The notes under the pieces are model-generated. The model was not told the origin of the DNA. It made no database searches and worked only from the letters and a program-made list of their open reading frames with translations. A program made the translations under genes and the position numbers. From assembly GCA_022495995.1 (NCBI GenBank), contig JAFEMH010004866.1, positions 62,001 through 126,000 on the forward strand: a DNA stretch of 64,000 nucleotides. The letters are read 5' to 3'. Below, in pieces: positions 11,216 through 21,281 of this stretch. This DNA is from Adenophora triphylla var. japonica. Its lineage: Eukaryota > Streptophyta > Magnoliopsida > Asterales > Campanulaceae. Numbering within the stretch: the stretch's first letter is position 1; each line of letters starts with the position of its first letter.

Positions 11216-11475
11216 TTTTTTCCCGAAAATGAGCTAACAAAATCCAGCGAGTTTCTTTCCGGCAGCCGTAGAACTCGCTCATCATTCGAGGCACCTAAAG
11301 CGCCATCATCTCAGGGGTCAAAGACCCGAACTACGCAGCTTGATTCCCATTCGGGATACGTAGGTAGCCTATCGCTAGGTTCGGCCACCCGATCACTCGA
11401 TCATCCCGCCAAATATGGAGCCTTACTCTTATCGACGACCCCGCTTCCTTCGAGCGCCGTCGCCGAGGGGCTACT
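11216..11475 (+). other. 3' untranslated region and polypurine tract of element A
   Basis: This is the conserved-looking region next to the 3' LTR, with GAACTACGCAGCTTGATTCC and GGGATACGTAGGTAGCC (11328-11372), words characteristic of the end of Tat-like elements. The purine-rich GCCGAGGGGCTACT runs directly into the LTR start at 11476 and is the probable plus-strand primer site. Confidence 0.65.
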
Positions 11476-13209
11476 TGTAAGTGCTCCAATTTGAGCTTGT
11501 TAAATTTTCGTTAGAAAATTAACAAAAGTTATAACATTTCTAACAATTCCTAACAATCCTAACTTTTCTAACAAAGTGAGGGTAAAATGGGCATTGTTAT
11601 TTAAGGTTAAACCTCAAAAAGAATCTCAAAAAGTAAAACAAAAGGAATAAAACCACAAATAGAAATGGTGGGAACAATAAAGCTGTTTGTTAATTTGAAA
11701 TTTCAAAAAGAAATATTCCTCTTGTCCAAAGCTGGAACTGCATTTAATGAACGGTGCACGCCGAGGATCCCATCCGCGCGGACATCTTTGTAAAACCGGA
11801 GGGCTATAAATTGAGCCCTCCAGTCACAAAAATGAAGAGGCAACAACACCAATTGCACCGAACCTCTGGCGAAATATAGAGAGAAAACAGCGAGAATTCT
11901 TCAAGAATTGTCACCATTTTCTCTCCAATCTTTCCCAACTCACACTCATCCACTCACTCTCATATTCAAGCCTTAAACACTCATACACTCAAGCCAAAAA
12001 CTCAAGAACACAAGGAAGATTGGTAAACCCTCCTTCTCCTTACCCTAAACTCCAACCATGCATGCATTTGCAAACTACAAAATGTAGTTCTTTCATCTTC
12101 TTGCTTTAGATCTAAGAAGATCACCATGGAAGACCATCTCCATGGATGATCTTCTACAAAGATTAAAATTATTTTCAAGATTCTCTTACTTTCTTACAAA
12201 GAAAACTCATCTTCAAAACCCTAAAAACCATTTTCAAGCATCAAATCTCATTTTCAAAGGATAAAAATCACCTTCCCAAGCAAATGAAATGCTTAGTCCT
12301 AATGTACCCCAAGGATGGTTTGGTATAGTTGATTCACCACTAAAATGTCTAGTGATCACTAACCAAAACCTAGGGAAATGGGGACAAGCATGGATGCAAA
12401 ATCCCCTTTAAAATCACATTTTCTTTCTTGAGAAGTTGCTGTCCAGTAGCAATTTTCTCAGACCTCAGTCCATGGTCTGATTTTTTGGACACAGATAAAT
12501 GTGGAATTTGGTGTTGACTACAAAATACTTTTTGTAGACAACATCCAGATCTTTCCATACATATTTTTACTTTATTTTTTGGGTGAGTAAAACTCCTCTT
12601 TTCAAATTTTCTTTCAGAGGCTAGTTCATCAGCTTCTGGGAATCCAGATCTCATATCTGAGGTTTCCAGAAGGTTTTGACCCCTCAAATCTTCTCCAAAA
12701 TGGAAAATTCTTTCGCACAAAATCTTATTCAAGGTGTCTGGAACAACTTTCATTCTCTGAGTTTATCCAGATTATGAATTTTAAGACCCTTGAATCCATT
12801 TCAAATCAAAGGTCCACTGCCTTTTTCATTCTGGCAGAAATGGCTCTCAACTTCAAAAGGTCTTTTGAGTACCAAATCTCAATCCAAAAATCTTCCAAAA
12901 ATTCATGGGATCAGTTTAAAGTCTTAAAAAGATATCCCAATTTTTACTTTTCTGAGTTTCAACTTATTTTGGCCAAAACACACACACACATACACACAAA
13001 TGATTTTCAGCTTGGAAGACTCGTTTTACGAGGTATTCAGTGCACACTAACGTCCTTCCCGGCGTGTAACATGACCTCCGAACCCAAATTTCTGATCTCG
13101 GGCTTTTTTCAAAGTTTTGGCCCTTAAAACAAAAATGAAGCGTGGCGACTCCGATTACAATCGTTGATTTTTTCAAAGTAAAAATGGGAAAATTTTCGGA
13201 TACACATCA
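11476..13209 (+). mobile_element. LTR A (3' LTR of Tat-like element, + orientation)
   Basis: It starts TGTAAGTGCTCCAATTTG just after the polypurine tract and aligns along its length, in reverse, with LTR B. The 3' edge is estimated at 13209 (...CACATCA), where similarity to LTR B's end is lost; the boundary is uncertain by some tens of bases. A TATA box is at 11805-11810. An internal GTGGCGACTCCG (13142-13153), also present in LTR B, imitates the primer-binding site. No target duplication can be checked because the 5' LTR is outside. Confidence 0.75.
11774..11822 (+). promoter_or_regulatory. LTR A core promoter: TCCGCGCGGA palindrome and TATA box within an inverted repeat
   Basis: TATAAA (11805-11810) lies inside GGAGGGCT...AGCCCTCC, 8-bp arms at 11799-11806 and 11815-11822. 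About 22 bp upstream is the 10-bp palindrome TCCGCGCGGA (11774-11783). LTR B has the same arrangement on the other strand. Transcription start is presumably some 30 bp downstream; this is not shown by the sequence. Confidence 0.7.
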
Positions 13210-13765
13210 AGTTCACAGGACCGCGACAAGGATTTCCCCGGGTTAGGGACGTAGTGTGCGGTGTACGGTCACGTGCGCGTAGTGTGCAAGCGGTCTATCT
13301 TCTTTTCGAGTAAAATAGAAATTTTTATGTGTCTTAAAAATATGATGCATGATTTTTTTGGAAAGTTTTCTTTCTTTTTTGAAAAATCTTTTTTTTGTTG
13401 AAAATTTTTTTTTGAAAATTTTATGAACACATAAGCACATAAGCACAAAAATTCCAACGGTTAGGGACATCATTTCCGTCAGTCAAAATTTTGACTTTTT
13501 CCGAGGCGGCCAAAACACACACGAAAAATGTGCAAAAATCAACACACACACACAAATGATTTTCAAAGCCGGGACGAAAGCTTGACCCTCAAAAGCCTTT
13601 TTTTTTTGGAAAACGATGATACCGGTACGTGGGATTGTTAAACCACAATTTATCCCCGACTCGTGTTAGGAGGCGATAACGGGAAGTTTAATGGTTTCCA
13701 TCAATATACCAAATACCATTTTTTTTTTAAAAAAAAAGCTCATTTGTCCCCAGCAGAGTCGCCAC
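13210..13765 (-). mobile_element. Leader (5' UTR) of element B with primer-binding site
   Basis: Read on -, the LTR B end CATCATCACA is followed by TGGCGACTCTGCTGGGGAC (13764 down to 13746). This is the primer-binding site form common in Tat/Ogre elements, for which tRNA-Arg priming has been described. The leader continues to about 13210, where it meets LTR A. It contains T-rich runs and no ORF. Element B is therefore cut off in its leader; its coding part is not in the window. Confidence 0.7.
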
Positions 13766-15511
13766 TGTGATGATGTGCACCAAATTTCGCGGGGAAAAAT
13801 TCGATTTTTTTGCGTTTCTTTGAAAAAAACCAAATAAAACCCGAAAAAAGAACGGAGTCGCCACACCATTTTTATTTTAAGGGCCAAAACTTTGAAAAAT
13901 GCCCGAGATTAGAGATTTGGGTTCGGAGGTCATGTTACACGCCGGGAAGGACGTTAGTGTGCACCCGGAATGCCTCGTAAAACGAGTCTTCCAAGCTGAA
14001 AATCATTTGTGTGTGTGTGTTTGTGTGTTTTGGCCAAAATAAGTTGAAACTCAGAAAAGTAAAAATTGGGATGTCTTTTTAAGACTTTAAACTGATCCCA
14101 TGATTTTTTGGAAGATTTTTGGATTGAGATTTGGTACTCAAAAGACCTTTTGAAGTTGAGAGTCACTTCTGCCAGAATGAAAAAGGCAGTGGACCTTTGA
14201 TTTTGAAATGGATTCAATGGCCTTAAATATTCATAATCTGGATAAACTCAGAGAATTAAAGTTGTTCCATACACCTTAAATAAGATTTTAGCGAAGGAAT
14301 TTTCCATTTTGGAGAATATTTGAGGGGTCAAAACCTTCTGGAAATCTCAGATATGAAATCTGGATTTCCAGAAGCTGATGAACTGACCTCTAAAAGAAAA
14401 TTTGAAAAGAGGAGTTTTACTCACCCAAAAAATAAAATAAAAATATTTCTGGAAAGCTCTGGATGTTGGCTACAAAAAGTGTTTTGTAGTAAACACCAAA
14501 TTCCAAGTTTATCTGTGTCCAAAAATTAAGACAATGGACTGGGGTCTTGGAAAATTGCTACTGGACAGCAACTTCTCAAGAAAGGAAAAATGATTTTAAA
14601 GGGGGTTTTTGCATCCATGCTTGTCCCCATTTCCCTAGATTTTGGTTAGTGATCACTTGACATTTTAGTGGTGAATCAACTATACCAAACCATCCTTGGG
14701 GTACATTAGGACTAAGCACTTCATTTGCTTGGGAAGGGGAATTTTATCCTTTGAAATCAAGATTTGGTGTTTGAAAATGGTTTTTAGGATTTTGGAAATG
14801 CATTTGCAAGTAAGTAAGAACACATTGAAGAAAATGTTGATCCTTGTAGAAGATCATCCATGGAGATGAACTTCCATGGTGATCTTCTTGGATCTAAGAC
14901 AAGAAGGTGAATGAACTACATTTTGTAGCTTGAAAATGCATGCATGGATGAGAGATTTAAGGTAAGAAGAGGGAGGTTATACCTATCTTCTTTGTGTTTT
15001 TGTTTGAAGGCTTGAATGTAAGAGTGAGTGGGTTTGATTTGAGTGAGTGAAAGTTTGGAAGATTCAAAAGAAAAAGGTGACAATTCTTAGAGAATTCTCA
15101 CTGTTTTCTCAAGTATTTTTGCCAAATGCTGTGAGTTGTGTTCTCCTTTTTTTTGTTTGTGACTGGAGGGCTCAATTTATAGCCCTCTGAAATTGACAAT
15201 CCCATCCGCGCGGATAAACCCTGCAGCGTGCACTGTTCATTAAATGCTGCTCCAGGCTTTGGACACAAGGAATAATCTTTTCAAAATTCAAATTAATCAG
15301 CCAGTTTTTGTTTCCAGCCATTTCTATTTTTGGTTTTTCTTATTTCTTTTGCTTTTTTGATTCCTTTCCTTGGTTTATCCTTTTTTTGGCAATCCCTAAT
15401 CTACCCTTACTTGGTTAGAAATGTTAGGAATGTTAGGAATTGTTAGAAATGTTATAACTTTCGTTAATTTTCTAACGAAAATACTAACAAGCTCAAATTG
15501 GAGAACTTACA
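13766..15511 (-). mobile_element. LTR B (5' LTR of a related Tat-like element, - orientation)
   Basis: On - it begins TGTAAGTTCTCCAATTTG (right edge 15511) and ends CATCATCACA (left edge 13766), with the PBS directly after, giving 1746 bp. It is alignable with LTR A over almost its whole length in inverted orientation, including the AC-rich (gtgtgtgtgt) stretch near 14010 and the palindromic promoter. TATAAAT is on - at 15175-15181. Its right edge abuts the Sirevirus-like gene fragment, so it inserted into, or recombined with, S1. Confidence 0.85.
15175..15212 (-). promoter_or_regulatory. LTR B core promoter
   Basis: On -, the palindrome ATCCGCGCGGAT lies about 20 bp upstream of TATAAAT (15175-15181). 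The TATA box sits between GAGGGCT and AGCCCTC, as in LTR A. The bases flanking the palindrome are inverted relative to LTR A (GGG on one side in B, CCC on the other in A). Confidence 0.65.
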
Positions 15512-16677
15512 CTGAGCCATTTAATTATAACCCATCTGATGCTGCTCATCCTCCAGCCTCTTTTGATTTTTTATGGATCAGAAGGACCTCATGTCAACTC
15601 TTAACTACTATACTTTCAGACCATCCATTCCACGACTATCTAATGTGATGTTTCTGTTTGAGTTACATGAAAAGGTCATTAGCCGTTCCAGCCTTCAACC
15701 GATCCCCGTGCCTCCTTCATTAGCCGAAGAGCTTCATAGAAAATGGAGAGCATAAAGAATGGAATTATTTTTGGATGTGATTGAAGTTGCAAAGGTAGGA
15801 GCCCCTCCAGCCGATACTCCTCTCCACTTAACCAAAACCGATTGCCCCGGTGAAACCAGCCAAAAATTACAAGTTCCCAAAATCCTTCGGTTGAAGAAAT
15901 GTTCAGCTGCTCCTATCAATGCCAATGTACTTCCAAGAAAAGTTGATCAACAACTTCTTCTTGACTTTCCTTCAAAGAAGAAGCCAACCTATTCCCTTCT
16001 AGTCAGGCGTCGGTCAAGACCCCTGCGTATTAGCGGTCAACCTATCAGCCAGTTACCCCAACCGGTTGAATCATCCCTTTCAACTGCCAACATATTCATC
16101 CAATACCTTTCCTTCAACAACCGTATGACTTCAGTTTTAGAGTTGAAAATATTTAACTGGTCATTTGAGGTAACAAAAATGGTGAGCTTAATGCCTCAAG
16201 TGCCTATGTTGTCAGTAAGAAGAGATGGTAGTGTGCAACCTCAAAGCAATATTAGACATGCCTCCTTTCTGCTGAATGTCTTGAAGATGGGTCATCTGAT
16301 AAGGTTAAGGCAGAATGCCATACCTTTAGCTCCTATTGTTGCTTAGTTATTAGAGGCAGCTTTTGCTGTGGAGATGAGCTTAGAAGACAATGGGATAATG
16401 GATCCAGCCGATCAACCCTTCTTTCCCCCAACCGACCAATCTACTTCCAGCTCCAACCGATCTTCCAGCCCCAACCGATCAAGCTCCAACTGGTAAATAC
16501 TCTTCCCCAACTAATTCCTCTTCTTTCGAATCTTCTCATCCCAATGACATTCCCATGACTGATGCTCCTTCAACCGATGTTGTTCTGCCTTCTTCTCTAC
16601 AACCGGTTACTGCTCCTTCTGATGATACAGATTTGAATAGACCAACGGTTGTGCAAGATCTTATTGAACTTCATGAT

Positions 16678-16682
16678 GCACT
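16678..16682 (+). repeat. Target site duplication of the solo LTR (left copy)
   Basis: GCACT precedes the LTR start TGTTGG; the identical right copy is at 18294-18298. Confidence 0.92.
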
Positions 16683-18293
16683 TGTTGGTGTAATGCCCTA
16701 GGCGTTTAGTTATGTTTGACTTATAATCTAAACTGCTATGTAATCATCTTTATCATTTATTATAGAGAAAGTTTATTAGGTTCATTATACGTTTACATGT
16801 TTATTAAATTGAACTGCGTCCGTAGTTATTATGAATATCTAGTATAAGTTGGTAATGGATAATCATGGAGATGATTATATGCATGAGATGCACATTACAC
16901 TTATGGATACTTGCTAGAGAACAAGTATTGGACATGACCTACCGATAAAATTTATGACATGGTCAATTGTCATATATGTCATGATTAAATCTCATGATAG
17001 TAGTGTCATTGAATCCTTTGTACCTGAGATTATCATCATCTTTCACATGATGAACATCGTGTTTGATATAGTCTAACACTATCTTTAATCGGATAGCAAT
17101 AAGGGCTATGTTGGCACTATTGGATTCTTGTAGGGAAGAAAGATAAGTCAAGATGGATTTGTTCCTCTCGTTGAGAGAGATGTTTGCTTGGGCCCCTCAA
17201 TAAATGATATTGATGAAATGTGTGGCCACACTCAAGTGATTTGATGGAGATCAAATGCATTTGGATTATCAACATATTCGGAATCGAGAAAGCATTAAAC
17301 ATGTGAGTTGACATGGACCATGACTCATGTTCAATTGGACATCGTGGACAAAGGGATTGTGACATTTGATCTATCAATGAATCAATCTTTGATGTTGTAT
17401 TAATTGGGTAGATATAATGGTTTGCTAGAAATCAATTATGTCTTGTGAGGTCGATATTTCGACTCACTACCAACATAATATAATTCCTATTGGGTCACAC
17501 ACAAAGAACGAATTTGATCATTGGCTGAAAATTGGAGTTTTTGGGTTCTAGCACGACTCGTGACCAGGAGCACGACTCGTGCCCTAACTAAGGGTTACGA
17601 CTGGTGATAAGGCAGTACGACTGCATTTTGGGCATCAAAGGATTGAATTGTTGACTTGTTGACTTTGTGGGCTTGGGCACAACTCGTGCCCGTGGGCACG
17701 ACTCGTTCCCTAAAGCAACTCGAGTGACAAAATTGTCACGAGTCGTGTAATGACTTGAATTTGGCTTGGGGCACTCGTGGCTACCTGGAACGACTCGTGG
17801 CACGAGTCGTGCCCAGGAGCATGAGTCGTGCCTTGAGCGAATTTTGGTATGTCCGCGTTTCCTTTGGCGATTTGGTTTTGGGTTTGACAAGGATTCCTAC
17901 CCTAATTGTTAGGGTATTTATATGTGATATAAATATAAATCTTGTGCAGCCATAAACCTCTCTACAACATTGTTCTAAGTTTATGAAACTCTAGAAAATA
18001 AATCCCAAAGTAATTCCATTATTTTGGCTTTGATTATTGAATATTGATTCAATAATCAAGAGGATCATCTAGCAATCCTACAAGAAGCGTTCTTGGTTCA
18101 TTCGTGTGTGGATCACCATTAAAGGGAGGTTGCTTTATCTCATAAGGTTGAAGATCTCCATTGATTGATTCATCACCAAGGTATGTAAATTCTATTTCAT
18201 GTTTCTAATCTCTTCATGCTAGACAGATCTAAGGGCTAGGGTTTTGTTGTTGTATAAATTTTTCTGCTGCGTTTGTAACCCCAAAACCCAACA
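16683..18293 (+). mobile_element. Solo LTR (copia-type, TGTTGG...CCAACA) with target duplication GCACT
   Basis: The 1611-bp sequence starts TGTTGGTGTAATGCCC and ends CCCCAAAACCCAACA, 6-bp inverted ends. GCACT flanks both sides (16678-16682 and 18294-18298). No primer site, coding or second LTR lies inside, so this is a solo LTR left by recombination of a complete element. A TATA box TATAAATA at 17928-17935 sets the orientation to +. The interior (17550-17835) has a cluster of CACGACTCGTG-type palindromes. It splits the S1 env-like ORF. Confidence 0.93.
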
Positions 18294-18779
18294 GCACTGA
18301 TGGATGGGCTGGTTAAGTCCAATCAGGAAGAGGAAGAAAGGAGGTTAACAAGAATTGAGACTGGATTTGCTCAAGCTATAGGCAGCTTTGTAGCTCAGCT
18401 GAATGCAAAGGATGCTGCCATAATCGATCTTCTCAGAGAGCTCACAAATTCTAATCATAGCAACAAAGAATTATGTGAGCATGTCGCAGCAGTTCAGTCA
18501 GCCCTCAATGAATCAACCGATGAGCTCCAGAAAGCTGACCAGAAGAATCGTGACCTAGCCATTGAACTGATCAAGGTCAAGGCCCAGAATGAGGTTTTAA
18601 TGAAAATGTTTGTTGATGGTCAGTTGGGTAAATCTCAGTTGGATGAAAAGAAAAAGAGAAGGAGAGAAGAGAAGAAAGCTCAGATAGAAACAAAAAGATC
18701 AAGATCTGAACCGGTCACATCGGCTACACCAACATCTACTTCAAAGGACAAGGACTCAACCGATCCTGCTCCAGAATAG

Positions 18780-19123
18780 AATGTAACCGATGATATATGT
18801 GTCTTTCTTTCAACCGGTAGCAGCTTATATATCAATGAGAATTTCTTAACTCTCAACTTGTTCATTTAAATGCATTGCTTTCTTTAATTTCCTTTATTTT
18901 TGAATGACTTCAATGCTACTAACTGTTTGAATTTGCAGGTTTATCATTCATTCTCTTCTTTATTTTTTTAAGCTTTCATATTGTAAGCTTTTCTTAGTTT
19001 ACATCAAGTTGTCACTTGACTTAGGAAATGACAAAATTAAAAGATAAATTCTTGATCATTCTATTACTAAGTTAAGATAGATGTATACCTAGGATGATTG
19101 GACTTAATCAATTAGGAGGATAT
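18780..19123 (+). other. 3' non-coding region and polypurine tract of S1
   Basis: Between the env-like stop and the LTR lies AT-rich sequence with AACCGAT/AACCGGT words near 18785 and 18812. It ends in AATTAGGAGGATAT, a short purine-rich tract immediately before the LTR start TGTTAG at 19124. Confidence 0.55.
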
Positions 19124-20546
19124 TGTTAGTCAAATATATGTATAGCTTTAGAATTGCTTAATCCCAATCATAATAAGCATTATTGAGGACCCCTAATTTT
19201 AACTAGACCAATTAGATTTTTCTATGTATCTTAGGTTCCCTTTAGTGCTAGTGCCAGTATTTCTATTAATGTATTTTTTCTAAAAGAATGAAGACTTGAA
19301 GACCCTAAAGATTTTCTAAGTTGTAAACTGGTTAACTTGTTCTGCAAGTTGCCCCAACCGGTTGACCCCTAACCGGTCAGTGCTTGCCTTAGCCGATCCC
19401 CTTAACCGATTGGGTCAGTCAACGGGTTAGCCTTCCTTAGTTGCTGATCAGCTAAGCTTCTTCAACAAGCTTTCTATCAAGCATTTAATGCTCTCACCTA
19501 CTCAGCACATAACTTAGCTGAAGTTGGTAGAACAGTTTGCTATGAAGACATTGCTGCACCTTGTCAGTAACTCAAAGAGGAATGTCAAAGTTACCAGTAC
19601 TCACAACAACCTCCTCTATCTAGTGGAAAATCTCTTCATCAAATCTCAGGCATTTAATGTAGAAGATATTCTCATTAATTGCTTGTCAGTCCAAGTTATC
19701 CTTTCAACTCCTTCAAAGACAACAACTCTATTTTGAAGAACACTATAAATACCTTCATCAGAGCATTGAAGAGGGTTTGTGCATTGAAGATCTTTGAGAG
19801 TGAGTTTGTCAAGAACTGCAAGTGCAATCAAGCATTGAAGTTCAAGGCATTCAAGTCCTACATATTCACTTGATTATGTGTTTAGGACATACATTGTGCA
19901 CATCAATCAATTTCTGTGAGTGTCCCCCAACAAAATGTAGTTTGAAACACATTGATTGAACACACCACACACCCGAGAGAAATCCATTCAACTTGTGAAC
20001 ACATCTCTTGAAAACACTTGGTCAATCTTGTTGCACAATCCATTAGTGATCACTTTACTTTTGGCAGCCTTCAATCATAAGGCTTGCAACTTGTAATAGT
20101 ATAGAATCATTAATAGTGCACTTAACACAAATCCAAGTTTTGACCAAACTTGGTAGAGGACGTAGAAGTTATTTAACAATGTGAACCTTTTCAAACAACC
20201 GTGTCTTTTTGTTTATTTGTTTGTTTGCTCATTACATCTTGTCTAGTAACCTATTGAACTCTATCAACCGGTTACTACCTTTGATTCCTTTAACTGTTTG
20301 TTTTTCTTTACTACTAGAAAATATATTGCATAATATTTTAACTTACTTTCTTTGAAAATACCTTTGCCTATCACTTTGTGTGAGTAAAACCAGTAATATT
20401 TTATATGCTATGCAACTAGTTTCCATCGGTTAGCTGGTGATAAGTTACTTGGACATTTTCTAATGATTTTGAAAAGAAGTTTATAAAAGTTTTAATCAGG
20501 CTATCCACCCCCCTCTAGCCTGTTTTCCTTCCAATTGGGCCTAACA
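19124..20546 (+). mobile_element. S1 3' LTR (Sirevirus-like copia)
   Basis: The LTR begins TGTTAGTCAAATATATG and ends CCAATTGGGCCTAACA, with TGTTAG/CTAACA inverted ends and 1423 bp. TATAAATA at 19744-19751 lies about 620 bp in. The tail 'ccacccccctctagcctg' is typical of copia LTR ends. AACCGGTT-type words cluster at 19325-19435 and again at 20265. The 5' LTR of S1 is missing, so the target duplication (right flank GACAT) cannot be verified. Confidence 0.8.
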
Positions 20547-20550
20547 GACA

Positions 20551-20686
20551 TGTACCAATCCTTTGCAGCACCTTCCAAGGATTGAGGAAAATATTGGGCT
20601 ATCATGTGATCATCAACACCCATTGGTAGCATAGCCCAAGTGTAAATCTCAATGTGATCTTTAGGGGAAGTGGGAAGTGATACCAT
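20551..20686 (-). pseudogene. Retrotransposon gag remnant
   Basis: On - the reading HIEIYTWAMLPMGVDDHMIA, then QYFPQSLEGAAKDWYMSV, is the core of a plant gypsy Retrotrans_gag domain (usual form: 'F...L...A..W'). It is cut by the end of the S1 LTR at 20546. Gag would form the particle shell. Only part of the domain remains. Confidence 0.6.
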
Positions 20687-20729
20687 TTAATTTGGCAACA
20701 TCGGGTGCCTTGTACTTGAGAGGGAGCTT

Positions 20730-20958
20730 GGAGATAGACTGTCGTAGCGTGTCCAAATCAAATGAAGTCATCGAGCTTTCGATCGCATAAAAAAAGGTGA
20801 GCATTTCTCTAGAATGTACATGGTAATGGGCTCATTAGCCTTCTTGGTTTTACCCTTACCTTCTTGGAGATAGACTGTCGTAGCGTGTCCAAATCAAATG
20901 AAGTCATCGAGCTTTTGATCGCATAATAAAAGGTGAGCATTTCTCTAGAATGTCATCG
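20730..20958 (+). repeat. Direct duplication of about 92 bp
   Basis: GAGATAGACTGTCGTAGCGT followed by the same 70 or so bases occurs at about 20730-20818 and again at 20866-20953. Between the copies is a short spacer (catggtaatgggctcattag...). Only a few bases differ, so the duplication is recent relative to the decay around it. Confidence 0.85.
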
Positions 20959-20981
20959 GAGGAGGAGGATGAGCTTGACTG

Positions 20982-21281
20982 CTAGTTCTTTCTAGACCTC
21001 CTACTCTTCTTAGTATTTTTAGTGTAAGAGACCTCATCTTCGAAGGAGGCCTTGGATTTCTTCTCTTCTTTCATATCCATTTTAAGCTTCAATTCACGAA
21101 GTTCCTCAACCATGGCTTTCATTTCTTCAGCTTGGGTTTTTCTTTCAACTACATATCGATCCATCATATCTTCAGCTAAGGCCCTCTTTTCAATTTTGAA
21201 TTGAGCCTTTTCTTCTTCCATATCTTGCATAGCCTTCATGAGGGAAACCTTAGTATAATTGACGTCTTCGACGCTAGGCAT
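20982..21281 (-). pseudogene. Coiled-coil N-terminal part of a gypsy gag ORF
   Basis: Ninety-nine codons on - read MPSVEDVNYTKVSLMKAMQD followed by long Glu/Lys/Met-rich heptads (AEEMKAMVEELRELKLKMDM) and end KKSRRSRKN. Such coiled coils precede the gag core in many plant gypsy elements, and the gag remnant at 20551-20686 lies downstream on the same strand. The 92-bp duplication separates the two. It is likely the start of the same ORF, and no other role is apparent. Confidence 0.45.

Larger units (their letters stand above)
1..13209 (+). mobile_element. Decayed Tat/Ogre-like Ty3/gypsy retrotransposon A (3' part)
   Basis: This is the 3' portion of a large LTR retrotransposon; its 5' end lies outside the window. 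In order it holds gag-end, protease and integrase remains on +, A-rich spacers, two antisense mobile-domain-like genes on -, a hairpin tandem array, a 3' untranslated region with a polypurine stretch, and the 3' LTR. The protease region, the integrase tail, the long non-coding 3' part and antisense ORFs are known traits of the Tat/Ogre lineage. Reverse transcriptase and RNase H are not recognisable, so the copy has an internal deletion or extreme decay. It cannot be autonomous. Confidence 0.8.
15512..18779 (+). pseudogene. Sirevirus-like env-like ORF, 3' part, copy S1 (interrupted)
   Basis: This is the downstream ORF that Sirevirus-type copia elements carry after pol. Segments 15573-15755 (IPRLSNVMFLFELHEKV, PPSLAEELHRKW) and 15759-16346 (PKILRLKKCSAAPINANV, QQLLLDFPSKKKPTYSLLV, MGHLIRLRQNAIPLAP) match the S2 copy at 57355-58440 block for block. 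After a stop at 16346 the reading decays. A solo LTR (16683-18293) is inserted, and 18300-18779 completes a Lys/Glu-rich coiled-coil tail with heptads (DELQKADQKNRDLAIELIKV) and the basic run KKKRRREEKK. The stop codon ends at 18779. The role of this protein in plant elements is not known; it is called env-like by position and predicted structure. The 5' half is missing at 15512. Confidence 0.7.
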
